Shown one piece after another: positions 5,173 through 13,854 of a stretch of DNA of 13,854 bases (position 1 is its first letter; each line of letters begins with the position of its first letter). The stretch covers positions 1 through 13,854 of the forward strand of contig DCWO01000084.1 in assembly GCA_002328865.1 (NCBI GenBank). Reading direction: 5' to 3'. The notes beneath the pieces were generated by a model. The model was given only the letters and a program-made list of their open reading frames with translations. It had not been told where the DNA came from and did no database searches. The DNA comes from Dehalococcoidia bacterium UBA2160 (GTDB lineage: Bacteria > Chloroflexota > Dehalococcoidia > Lucifugimonadales > UBA1123). Position numbers and translations under genes: made by a program.

Positions 5173-6837
5173 CTACACCGTCCCGTCGATCGACACGTCG
5201 AGCACGGCGGGGGCGCCGAGGTCGAGGGCTCGGCGCATGGCGGGGCCGAGGTCGCCTGGGTTTTCGATTTTGCGACTGTGGACGCCAATGGCCTCTGCGA
5301 TGCCGGCGATGTTCATCGGGGTCGGGAAGTCCATGGCTAGATAGTCGCTTTGAGGGTCTTGCTCTCCCAGGATCTGTGTCTTGTAGGCGTTCATGTTGAG
5401 CTTCAGGATGCGATAGGCTCGGTTGTTGCAGATGACGTAGACGACCGGGATGCGAGAGTTGGCGGCGGTCCACAGCGCCTGCACGGTCATCATCGCGCTG
5501 CCGTCTCCGATGACGCCGACGACGGGTCGGTCCGGATTGGCCAACTTGACGCCCATCGCGCCACCCATGCCCCAGCCCAACGCGCCGCCTCGCTCGCCGA
5601 ATACGGAGCCGGGTTCGTTGAACGCGATGGCGTCGTGGACCGCGTCTCGACTCGTGACCGAGTCGTCGGCGATGATTGTGTCGGGAGGGAGCACGGCAGC
5701 GATCTCATGCATCATCCGCTCGGCGGACATTGGCGAGAGGTCCCACCGATCTCTTAGACATCGTTCTCGAGCGGCGACTTGTTCTGCTTTCGCCTGGGTC
5801 AGCCCGGCGACCCGCACGCGGGCCGACTCTCGAGCTGTGCCCGTCATGTCCGACTCCAATGCGTCGGACAAGTTGGCGAGCGCCGACTTCGGGTCGGCTG
5901 CGATGCCGATGTCCGTCGGCTCGGACTTGCCGATCTCGGCGTATGCTGAGTCGATGTGGATGAGTTTGGTTGCCGATCCCAGCGCCGGTCCGGAGAAGTA
6001 GAAGAAACCGGAGAACACGTTCGTTCCGACAGCCAGCACGACATCGCCTCGCGACAGCAACGCCTGGCCTGCCGGCATGCCCGGCGCGATTCGGCCCATG
6101 AACTGAGGGTGGTCGGTCGGGAAATTCATCTCCGAGTACGACGCGGCGTAGACCGTCGCGCCGGTGAGCTCGGCAAGACGCACGGCCTCGCTCACGCCGC
6201 CAGACTGCGCCAGCCTGTCACCCACCACGATGATGGGGTTATCGGCGCGGGACAACAACTCGCTGGCGTCGGCCACGGCGCGAGGGTCGGGGTGGACTCG
6301 CGGATATCCGGACGCCGACGGGACGATGTCCATGTCGGCTTCGTCATCTAGCGCGTTGGCCGAGAACGCTACGTATGCGGGGCCCGTTGGAGGCGTCATT
6401 GCCTCGGTGAACGCCCGCCGCATCACCGACGGAATCTGCTCGGGATGGGTGACCTCGGCGCTCCATTTGGTGAACATCCTCGTCATCTCGGCTAGCTGAG
6501 TCCGGCCCTCCGCCAGCTTGCGGATGTCTTTGTTGGCGCTGGTGAGCACCATCGGCGTGCCGCCTTCGTTGGCGTTGTGCAGCAGGCTAATGCCGTTGGC
6601 AAGCCCGGTTTCGATGTGAAGGTTTACAAACGCCGGTTTGCCGGTGGCGCGAGCATAGCCGTCCGCCATGCCCATGGCGACGCCCTCCTGTGTTGAGAGC
6701 ACGTACTCCAATCCGCGGGAATCCTCCAGCGCATCGAGGATAGGGCCTTCGCTGGTCCCCGGGTTTCCGAAGACGTACCCGATGGCCTCGGCCTCCAACA
6801 TCCGAATCAACCCCTGTTTTCCTGTCATTCTTGGCAT
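5173..6837 (-). CDS. Benzoylformate-decarboxylase-like thiamine diphosphate enzyme
   Basis: This 554-residue cytosolic ThDP enzyme has the fold of 2-oxoacid decarboxylases. Family landmarks: FGNPGTSE (23-30), typical of benzoylformate decarboxylase; the activating Glu51 (STQEGVAMGMADGYA); KPAFVNLH with His74, matching catalytic His70 of the Pseudomonas enzyme; GDGSAMMTVQALWTA (444-458) closing with NN (471-472), the Mg-ThDP site. The second catalytic histidine of that enzyme (His281, in a YHQY context) appears replaced: the aligned stretch is GTNVFSGFFYFSG (271-283). Thr28 stands where Ser26 is expected. A 2-oxoacid or related substrate is likely but not certainly benzoylformate. The ATG at 6837 follows AAGGAGAGG; a longer frame to 6945 adds an Arg-rich stretch unlike the family. 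It is the first gene of the minus-strand block, with its own promoter. The family is firm and the substrate unknown. Confidence 0.87.
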   Translation of the reverse strand: MPRMTGKQGLIRMLEAEAIGYVFGNPGTSEGPILDALEDSRGLEYVLSTQEGVAMGMADGYARATGKPAFVNLHIETGLANGISLLHNANEGGTPMVLTSANKDIRKLAEGRTQLAEMTRMFTKWSAEVTHPEQIPSVMRRAFTEAMTPPTGPAYVAFSANALDDEADMDIVPSASGYPRVHPDPRAVADASELLSRADNPIIVVGDRLAQSGGVSEAVRLAELTGATVYAASYSEMNFPTDHPQFMGRIAPGMPAGQALLSRGDVVLAVGTNVFSGFFYFSGPALGSATKLIHIDSAYAEIGKSEPTDIGIAADPKSALANLSDALESDMTGTARESARVRVAGLTQAKAEQVAARERCLRDRWDLSPMSAERMMHEIAAVLPPDTIIADDSVTSRDAVHDAIAFNEPGSVFGERGGALGWGMGGAMGVKLANPDRPVVGVIGDGSAMMTVQALWTAANSRIPVVYVICNNRAYRILKLNMNAYKTQILGEQDPQSDYLAMDFPTPMNIAGIAEAIGVHSRKIENPGDLGPAMRRALDLGAPAVLDVSIDGTV

Positions 6838-6968
6838 GGACCTCTCCTTGTGTCGGGCGGTCCGGCGCGTGATGCAGAGTGTGATTCGCCGTGTCGACAG
6901 CCGCATCCGGCCACGGCTATCGACCGGCAGGGCTCGGTTCTGCACCGCTTAGATTCCCGACGTTTCAC

Positions 6969-6996
6969 ATCATATTCCGTTTCGACTCGACGTTAA
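6969..6996 (-). promoter_or_regulatory. Candidate promoter of the 5173-6837 ThDP enzyme gene
   Basis: On the minus strand TTAACG (6991-6996, four of six matches) and TATGAT (6969-6974, five of six) are separated by 16 bases. This predicts a start near 6962 and a leader of about 125 bases. The 7-mer GATGTGA (6965-6971, minus strand) overlaps the -10, placing it where a repressor would block the polymerase. Confidence 0.5.
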
Positions 6997-7246
6997 AGCG
7001 GCCAGACTCACCAAAAAGACGGACCGGCTCACTCATCTCAAGCAAACGAGTTCCACGCACTTTCGGGGCGGATTCCTCGTATTGTGCCGTATAAGATGAG
7101 TACACGGTGGGGGGACAGCCGCCGACATCTTCACCGATTCGGCGCCTCATCACATTTGCCCCCTGGGGTCTGCGCGCGAATGAGCTCCTCTGCGAAGCGG
7201 ACAACAGGGGGTTTTCCTTTCCCCTGAAGAATGTCTCCCAAACGTA

Positions 7247-7275
7247 AAGACAGGCGTGACAACCCCTGGTATAAT
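7247..7275 (+). promoter_or_regulatory. Near-consensus promoter of the 81-residue gene
   Basis: AAGACA (7247-7252) lies 17 bases before a perfect TATAAT (7270-7275), which also has an extended -10 TG at 7267-7268. The predicted transcript starts near 7282, only about 21 bases before the ATG at 7303. This suggests strong, simple sigma-70 type expression. Confidence 0.75.
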
Positions 7276-7302
7276 ACGCGTGACGACACCGGGAGGTAAT
7301 CC

Positions 7303-7548
7303 ATGAAGCTGGAAGTCATCACCGTCTCCCCCAACGAAGATCGCGTCTTGCTGTTCTTCGACCCCGAGGACGACTCTGGGGACGATGACAAGGTGCGGTC
7401 CTATCTGGCCGAAAACAGTCTCGGCCCAAAACGCGAGTACACCGAGACGCGCGAGTCAACCGACTACAACGTCTACTACTTCGGCCACTGCTACATCGAA
7501 GACCACATGGAATCGCTGACCGCAATGGCCTCGGAGGGCGCGCCATAA
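7303..7548 (+). CDS. Small acidic protein of unknown function, 81 residues
   Basis: The gene is not recognised. It is a convincing gene because GGGAGG (7291-7296) lies six bases before the ATG and a near-consensus promoter lies directly upstream. The protein begins with a hydrophobic strand-like stretch MKLEVITVSP and a second VLLFF (15-19). A very acidic loop follows (DPEDDSGDDD, 20-29), then a helix-like segment KVRSYLAE (30-37), a Tyr-rich strand NVYYFGHCY (56-64), and a final helix IEDHMESLTAMA. The alternation of strands and helices suggests a small alpha/beta fold, but no family is assigned. It has no signal peptide or membrane segment. It is read in the same direction as rpoB, 305 bp upstream of it, but two hairpins and a separate rpoB promoter lie between, so it is probably monocistronic. 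Confidence 0.75.
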   Translation: MKLEVITVSPNEDRVLLFFDPEDDSGDDDKVRSYLAENSLGPKREYTETRESTDYNVYYFGHCYIEDHMESLTAMASEGAP

Positions 7549-7563
7549 CCTGACGCAAATCGA

Positions 7564-7593
7564 GCTCGGTCCTCTCAATGGATCGGACCGGGC
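7564..7593 (+). terminator. Possible terminator hairpin after the 81-residue gene
   Basis: GCTCGGTCC (7564-7572) pairs with GGACCGGGC (7585-7593): nine pairs including one G-T wobble, with a 12-base loop. It begins 15 bases after the stop codon. No T-tract follows, so intrinsic termination is uncertain. Confidence 0.35.
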
Positions 7594-7597
7594 AGGA

Positions 7598-7616
7598 TCG
7601 CCGGCGCAACCGGCGA
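7598..7616 (+). terminator. Second possible terminator hairpin after the 81-residue gene
   Basis: TCGCCGG (7598-7604) pairs perfectly with CCGGCGA (7610-7616) across a CGCAA loop. It follows the hairpin at 7564-7593 by four bases and, like it, has no T-tract. Tandem GC-rich hairpins without T-tracts also follow the minus-strand small gene, so this may be the local style of transcript end. Confidence 0.35.
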
Positions 7617-7668
7617 ACGCCACCGTCGAGTCAATCGCAGGCACGACGGATGTGGCGATTTGTGGCGT

Positions 7669-7697
7669 TTGACACGGGTTGCAGGCCGTGATAGACT
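7669..7697 (+). promoter_or_regulatory. Promoter of rpoB
   Basis: A perfect TTGACA (7669-7674) is followed after 17 bases by TAGACT (7692-7697, four of six). The predicted start near 7704 gives a leader of about 150 bases. It implies that rpoB starts its own transcription unit here, since no rplJ-rplL genes precede it. Confidence 0.65.
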
Positions 7698-7853
7698 GGA
7701 TATCCGGTCGAAATATGCCCTTGACGACAACTTTGTATCAACCACCCCGACTCCACCCTGCTGTAGGCAAGCCTCTTTCCCCCTCGCTTCATACTTCGAC
7801 TGTATCGTAATCACGGGCCTTAATCTTCGTTTTCTCGAGGAGTGTGAGCGCGC

Positions 7854-10800
7854 ATGACGTCATCCGTTCTGCAAGTGTCCAACGGTAGCAACGGCCAACC
7901 CCCGAAACGATCTTACTCACGAATACCAGCTTCAATCGACGTACCCAACCTCATCCAAGTCCAGCTCGACTCATTTGACGACTTCAAAACGGAAGGACTG
8001 CGAGAGCTCTTCCAGGAAATCTCCCCGATAGAGGATTTCCCGGGCGGCAGGTTCGAACTCAGCTTCCTCGACCACAAATTCGACGAACCCAAGAACACCG
8101 AGGTCGAATGCCGCGAGAAAGAGATTACCTACTCTGCGCCGCTGCACGTCACCGTTCAGCTCAAGATCAAGGCCGGCGGACCGGGCCAGGGCGAAATCAA
8201 GGAACAGACCCTATTCATCGGCGACATCCCGATGATGACCACGACCGGCACGTTCATCATCAACGGCGCCGAACGAGTCGTGGTCAGCCAACTCGTCCGC
8301 TCTCCCGGCGTCTACTTCACGACGGACTCGGATGCGGCTACGGGCAGGCCTTTGGCCGCCGCAAAGCTCATCCCCTATCGCGGCGCGTGGATGGAGTTCG
8401 AGACCTCTAACCGCGACATCATGTCGGTCAAGATCGACCGCAAGCGCAAGACCCCGGTCAGCACATTGCTCAGGTGCATGGGTTTCGAGACCGACCAGGA
8501 ATTGCTGGAGCTTTTCGAAGACATCGACACCGATCCCGAGCACCAGTTCATGAGCACGACCATCGCCAAAGACAGCGCCGTCACAAACAAGGACGAGGCG
8601 CTGGTCGAGTTTTACCGAAGATTGCGGCCGGGCGAGCCTCCCAACGTCGAGAACGCGCGGAACTTGTTGGACAACTTGTTCTTCAACTCCAGACGCTACG
8701 ACCTCGGACGCGTGGGTCGCTACAAGCTCAACCGCAAGCTGCACGCCGACAACGAGCAGGCGTTCGAAGAACTCACCCTTTCTCCTCACGACATCGTGTC
8801 GCTGCTCAGGAGAATGGTCCGAATCAACAATAGCGTAATTGGTCCCGACGACATCGACCATCTGGGCAACCGGCGCGTTCGAGCCGTGGGCGAGCTGATC
8901 CAGAATCAGGTGCGCGTCGGCCTGCTCCGCATGGAGCGCGTAATCAAAGAGCGCATGACCACGCAGATGGACCCGGCCACGACAACCCCGGCCGCGCTGA
9001 TCAACATCAGGCCAGTTGTCGCCGCCGTAAGGGAGTTCTTCGGCGGATCGCAGCTATCCCAGTTCATGGACCAGACCAACCCGCTGGCCGAATTGACGCA
9101 CAAGCGGCGGCTCTCCGCGCTGGGCCCGGGCGGACTGTCCCGGGAGCGCGCCGGTTTCGACGTCCGCGACGTCCACCACTCCCACTACGGCCGAATCTGC
9201 CCGATCGAGACCCCGGAGGGACCGAACATCGGACTGTTGGGCTCGCTGGCTACATATGCCCGCACAAACGAGTATGGTTTCATCGAGACGCCGTACCGGA
9301 CGATCTACCGGGAGATGCTCAACACGGACCCTGGGATCGATGGAAGGACCATCACCGAGGACATCCCCGGTGACGACGGCAAAAACATCCTGAGGTCCGG
9401 CGGCGTGATCCGCAAGAGCTCAGGAACGCTTACGCGCATCGCTGCCTTGTCCGAGCGGATGATCCCGGTGATGCCGTACGTGTCATCGGACCCGGATGAC
9501 ATCGTGTACCTCTCGGCAGACGCCGAGGAGGCGGTCCACATCGCGCAGGCAAATGCGGTCGTCGACGAGTTGGGTCAGTTCCTCGATGAGCGGGTGGAAA
9601 CCCGAATCGGCGATTTGGTTGCCATGGAGGCGCCCGAAAACGTTGGTTATGCCGACGTGTCGCCAATCCAATTGGTCAGCGTCTCAACCGCCCTCATTCC
9701 GTTCCTCGAACACGATGACGCCAACCGTGCCCTGATGGGCTCGAACATGCAACGCCAGGCGGTGCCCCTCATGCGTCCCGAGCCTCCTCTTGTGGGCACG
9801 GGCATGGAAGGGCGCGTTGCCAGAGACAGCGGTCAGGTCCTGATCTCGCGAACCGACGGCGTTGTCACCCGTTCGACCGGGGGGCAGGTCGTCATCACCG
9901 ACGCCGAAGGGACCGATCACCCGTACAACCTTCTGAAGTTCGTTCGCAGCAACCAGGGGACGTGTGTCAACCAAAGGCCCATCGTGACCAGAGGAGACAC
10001 CGTCAAAGCCGGCCAGGTGTTGGCCGACAGTTCTTCGACGGGGCAAGGCGAGTTGGCCCTCGGCCAGAACGTGTTGGTCGCGTTCATGACCTGGGAGGGC
10101 TACAACTTCGAGGACGCCATCATCATCAGCAACCGGCTTGTCAAAGACGACAAGTTCACCTCGATCCACATCGAGAAGCACGAGGTCGAGGCGCGCGACA
10201 CCAAGCTGGGTCCGGAAGAAATCACTCGAGACATCTCCAACGTGGGCGAGGACAGCCTCCGGAACCTCGATGAAGAAGGCATCATCCGCGTCGGGGCCGA
10301 AATCGGCCCAGGCGACATCCTCGTTGGGAAGATCACGCCGAAGGGCGAGACCGAGCTCAGCGCCGAGGAGAAACTGCTTCGGGCCATATTCGGAGAGAAA
10401 GCCCGAGACGTAAAAGACACGTCTCTCAGGGTGCCGCACGGCCAACGCGGGAAGATCATCGAAGTGAAAGTGCTAAGCCGAGAGAACAAAGACGAGCTTC
10501 CTCCTGGAGTCAACAAGCTCGTTCGCCTCTGGGTTGCCCAGACTCGTAAGGTCACCGAGGGTGACAAGATGGCGGGACGCCACGGGAACAAGGGCGTAAT
10601 CGCTCGGATTCTCCCTGAGGAAGACATGCCGTTCTTGCCGAACGGAACGCCCGTCGACATCATCCTCAACCCCATCGGCGTGCCGTCGCGCATGAACTTG
10701 GGGCAGGTTCTCGAGACTCATTTGGGTTGGGCCGCCAATGCCATGGGATTCCGCGCCGTAACCCCCGTGTTTGACGGTGCGCCAGACATGGCGATCGAAG

Positions 10801-11966
10801 ACGCGCTCGCCCAGGCGTGGCTGCTTGAGAAATCCGGCGCGTTCAATCCCGGTGATCTCGAACAGTACGGCAATCACTACAACCCTGAAGTGGCTCGTGC
10901 ATGGCTCGCCGAACGCGGCTACGACTACGACAGGCTATTCTCGACCGCCAATGACGGCAGCGCGCGCTATGCATGCATGGTGATCTGGTTGCAAGATGAG
11001 GTCGGACAAGACATTTCAGGCATGTCCGATGAGGACATGACGGCCGAGATCGACCGCCTCAACCGCGAAGACGGTGTCGCCGCTCCGATCATCGGCAAAG
11101 CGACCCTGCTCGACGGAAGAACAGGCGAAGAGTTCGACCAACCCATCGCAGTGGGCTACATCTACATGATGAAGTTGATTCACTTGGTTGAAGACAAAAT
11201 CCACGCCCGCTCCACTGGCCCATACTCGCTGATCACCCAGCAACCACTAGGCGGGAAAGCCCAGTTCGGCGGGCAGCGCTTCGGCGAGATGGAAGTCTGG
11301 GCGCTGGAAGCCTATGCAGCGGCGTACAACCTCCAGGAAATGCTGACCGTCAAATCCGACGACGTGGTCGGCAGAGTCAAGACCTACGAGGCAATCGTGA
11401 AGGGCGAGGACGTTATCCAACCGGGCATCCCGGAGTCGTTCCACGTGTTGCTCAAAGAGCTTCAGAGCCTTGGGCTGTCAGTCGAATTGCTTCACGAAGC
11501 CGTTCACGATCTGGGCCTGTCCGATCTCGAAGACGGATTGGACGGTGAAGGAATGCCGACTCTGGATGCAGTCGACGGATCGGATCCAGCCTTCGCGCCT
11601 GTTTCCGATAACGTCACAGTGCTCGACGCCCAGGCCGAATCCCCATCCGAAGCCGCCGGCGCGCCGGAACCCGATATCGACCAAACGCCTTCCCCAATCG
11701 CCGAAGCATCGACTGGAGATGCGGCGTCTGAGGCGGATCAACTCCAACCTGCCGTCGCTGTAGCCGATCAGCCCGTGGCAGTAGCAGATGACGCCCCCGC
11801 CGATGAAGCTGTCGTGGCGGAAGACAAGGACCTGTCTGTCGGAACCGTCGAAGGCGCCGACGAGACTGAAACGGACTCAGACGAAGACGAGGCGGCGCCA
11901 ACGGAGGACGAATCGGTCGCCGAGGCTGTGAAAGAGCCCGAAGGGTCTTCGGACGACGAAAGCTGA
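7854..11966 (+). CDS. rpoB: DNA-directed RNA polymerase subunit beta, with a long acidic C-terminal tail
   Basis: RpoB forms one pincer and half the catalytic cleft of bacterial RNA polymerase. The 1370-residue protein contains the protrusion and lobe (ITYSAPLHVTVQL, TFIINGAERVVVSQLVRSPG), and the fork/rifampicin region (GGSQLSQFMDQTNP, THKRRLSALGPGG, about 398-425). It also has YGRICPIETPEGPNIGL, the active-site segment GDKMAGRHGNKG (903-914), and the C-terminal clamp ending ELQSLGLSVELL (1202-1213). The rifampicin-pocket Gln403, Asp406, His416 and Ser421 are of the sensitive type. The core is complete; it is followed by residues 1214-1370, an extra tail with 47 Asp/Glu, 2 Lys and no Arg, rich in Ala, Pro and Ser, with near-repeats PAVAVAD and PVAVAD. 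The ATG at 7854 is the first start after an in-frame TGA (7845-7847). rpoC follows after 170 bp. Confidence 0.98.
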   Translation: MTSSVLQVSNGSNGQPPKRSYSRIPASIDVPNLIQVQLDSFDDFKTEGLRELFQEISPIEDFPGGRFELSFLDHKFDEPKNTEVECREKEITYSAPLHVTVQLKIKAGGPGQGEIKEQTLFIGDIPMMTTTGTFIINGAERVVVSQLVRSPGVYFTTDSDAATGRPLAAAKLIPYRGAWMEFETSNRDIMSVKIDRKRKTPVSTLLRCMGFETDQELLELFEDIDTDPEHQFMSTTIAKDSAVTNKDEALVEFYRRLRPGEPPNVENARNLLDNLFFNSRRYDLGRVGRYKLNRKLHADNEQAFEELTLSPHDIVSLLRRMVRINNSVIGPDDIDHLGNRRVRAVGELIQNQVRVGLLRMERVIKERMTTQMDPATTTPAALINIRPVVAAVREFFGGSQLSQFMDQTNPLAELTHKRRLSALGPGGLSRERAGFDVRDVHHSHYGRICPIETPEGPNIGLLGSLATYARTNEYGFIETPYRTIYREMLNTDPGIDGRTITEDIPGDDGKNILRSGGVIRKSSGTLTRIAALSERMIPVMPYVSSDPDDIVYLSADAEEAVHIAQANAVVDELGQFLDERVETRIGDLVAMEAPENVGYADVSPIQLVSVSTALIPFLEHDDANRALMGSNMQRQAVPLMRPEPPLVGTGMEGRVARDSGQVLISRTDGVVTRSTGGQVVITDAEGTDHPYNLLKFVRSNQGTCVNQRPIVTRGDTVKAGQVLADSSSTGQGELALGQNVLVAFMTWEGYNFEDAIIISNRLVKDDKFTSIHIEKHEVEARDTKLGPEEITRDISNVGEDSLRNLDEEGIIRVGAEIGPGDILVGKITPKGETELSAEEKLLRAIFGEKARDVKDTSLRVPHGQRGKIIEVKVLSRENKDELPPGVNKLVRLWVAQTRKVTEGDKMAGRHGNKGVIARILPEEDMPFLPNGTPVDIILNPIGVPSRMNLGQVLETHLGWAANAMGFRAVTPVFDGAPDMAIEDALAQAWLLEKSGAFNPGDLEQYGNHYNPEVARAWLAERGYDYDRLFSTANDGSARYACMVIWLQDEVGQDISGMSDEDMTAEIDRLNREDGVAAPIIGKATLLDGRTGEEFDQPIAVGYIYMMKLIHLVEDKIHARSTGPYSLITQQPLGGKAQFGGQRFGEMEVWALEAYAAAYNLQEMLTVKSDDVVGRVKTYEAIVKGEDVIQPGIPESFHVLLKELQSLGLSVELLHEAVHDLGLSDLEDGLDGEGMPTLDAVDGSDPAFAPVSDNVTVLDAQAESPSEAAGAPEPDIDQTPSPIAEASTGDAASEADQLQPAVAVADQPVAVADDAPADEAVVAEDKDLSVGTVEGADETETDSDEDEAAPTEDESVAEAVKEPEGSSDDES

Positions 11967-12136
11967 TCGGACGGCCGTTCGCGGTTCTCGACGACGGCGA
12001 GCCTGCTGGTGAGCGCTGATGTAATCCGCCAGCTTTCGCTGATATCCGAGCCGAACAAACCGAACAATTCGAATCGACACGTGTCCAAGAATCGATGCGT
12101 CAGCCATAAAACACTCAACCCGATGGAGCTTGACAT
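11967..12136 (+). other. 170-bp gap between rpoB and rpoC
   Basis: No gene was seen. The gap contains a perfect 10-bp palindrome GACACGTGTC (12076-12085), and a loose direct repeat (CGCTGATGTAATCCG near 12006 and CGCTGATATCCG near 12036). Neither a terminator nor a convincing promoter was found, so rpoB and rpoC are probably co-transcribed. The gap is longer than usual for these two genes. Confidence 0.5.

Positions 12137-13854
<1,718 letters not shown>

Larger units (their letters stand above)
6838..7302. other. 465-bp divergent intergenic region
   Basis: No gene was seen here. The region separates the two transcription directions and holds the promoter of the minus-strand ThDP gene (6969-6996) and that of the plus-strand small gene (7247-7275). 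Between them, CCCCTG recurs at 7160-7165, 7221-7226 and 7263-7268, with its inverse CAGGGG at 7205-7210; the last two copies lie in and near the plus-strand promoter. CAGGGG (7205-7210) and CCCCTG (7221-7226) can form a 6-bp hairpin. The short minus-strand frame at 6965-7204 has no ribosome binding site and is not believed. Confidence 0.6.
7549..7853 (+). other. 305-bp region between the small gene and rpoB, including the rpoB leader
   Basis: No gene was seen. In order it holds two hairpins (7564-7593 and 7598-7616), the rpoB promoter (7669-7697), and a leader of about 150 bases. The leader ends in GAGGAG (7837-7842), eleven bases before the rpoB ATG. The middle of the leader is pyrimidine-rich (around 7740-7800) and shows no obvious attenuator or known riboswitch. 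Confidence 0.6.

Noticed and set aside
4979..5473. A 165-codon upstream extension of the NHL frame
   Set aside because: The extension is Arg/Pro/Ser-rich, overlaps the coding region of the upstream ThDP gene and lacks repeat sequence, while the ATG at 4978 has a good ribosome binding site.
6838..6945. A 36-residue N-terminal extension of the benzoylformate-decarboxylase-like enzyme
   Set aside because: The Arg-rich extension is unlike the family N-terminus, and the ATG at 6837 follows AAGGAGAGG.
9018..9220. Rifampicin-region substitutions that might mean resistance
   Set aside because: The key Gln, Asp, His and Ser residues are kept, and the differences seen (for example His after DVH) lie at positions that vary naturally between phyla.
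11614..12136. Minus-strand open frames opposite the acidic RpoB tail
   Set aside because: They are Ser/Arg-rich shadows of the acidic Glu/Asp codons, and the plus-strand frame runs unbroken from the conserved RpoB core.

Overview
The window looks like a stretch of chromosome from a moderately GC-rich bacterium, most likely a member of Chloroflexota. The RpoB and RpoC sequences read like those of that phylum; an affinity to Dehalococcoidia or the SAR202 group is possible, but this is judged from recalled family sequences and not from a search. It has two parts that point away from each other. Bases 1 to about 7000 are read on the minus strand and carry metabolic and regulatory genes. Bases about 7250 to 13854 are read on the plus strand and carry a small unknown gene followed by rpoB and the first half of rpoC. 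No mobile element, CRISPR array, rRNA or tRNA was seen.

Minus-strand part, in the order of transcription: a benzoylformate-decarboxylase-like thiamine diphosphate (ThDP) enzyme (5173-6837); a six-bladed NHL-repeat propeller protein (4091-4978); a second ThDP enzyme whose cofactor motif resembles oxalyl-CoA decarboxylase and 2-hydroxyacyl-CoA lyase (2364-4010, TTG start); an orphan 72-residue protein (1966-2184) followed by two strong hairpins; a SorC-family sugar-effector regulator (448-1554); and class I fructose-1,6-bisphosphatase (1-391, cut by the window edge). The regulator and the phosphatase are 56 bp apart and probably form an operon. The three genes from 2364 to 6837 each have a plausible promoter of their own. 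A 7-mer GATGTGA lies in the promoter regions of both ThDP genes and in the candidate operator of the regulator, so the regulator may control the whole block. The NHL gene promoter instead carries its own inverted repeat, GACCACG-N13-CGTGGTC, wrapped around the -10 element.

Plus-strand part: a near-consensus promoter (AAGACA-17-TATAAT) drives an 81-residue acidic protein of unknown function. After two hairpins, a promoter TTGACA-17-TAGACT with a leader of about 150 nt precedes rpoB. RpoB has a normal catalytic core ending near residue 1213, followed by a 157-residue tail with 47 acidic residues, 2 lysines and no arginine. RpoC, read from 12137 to the window end just past its active-site NADFDGDQM motif, has a helical insertion with a 35-residue acidic run (19 Asp/Glu) near residues 186-220.

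The most unusual things are the paired acidic additions on both large RNA polymerase subunits, the two-ThDP-enzyme/NHL cluster with its shared operator candidates, the SorC-regulator/fructose-bisphosphatase pairing, and the two small orphan genes. No clearly new defence or mobile system was found.
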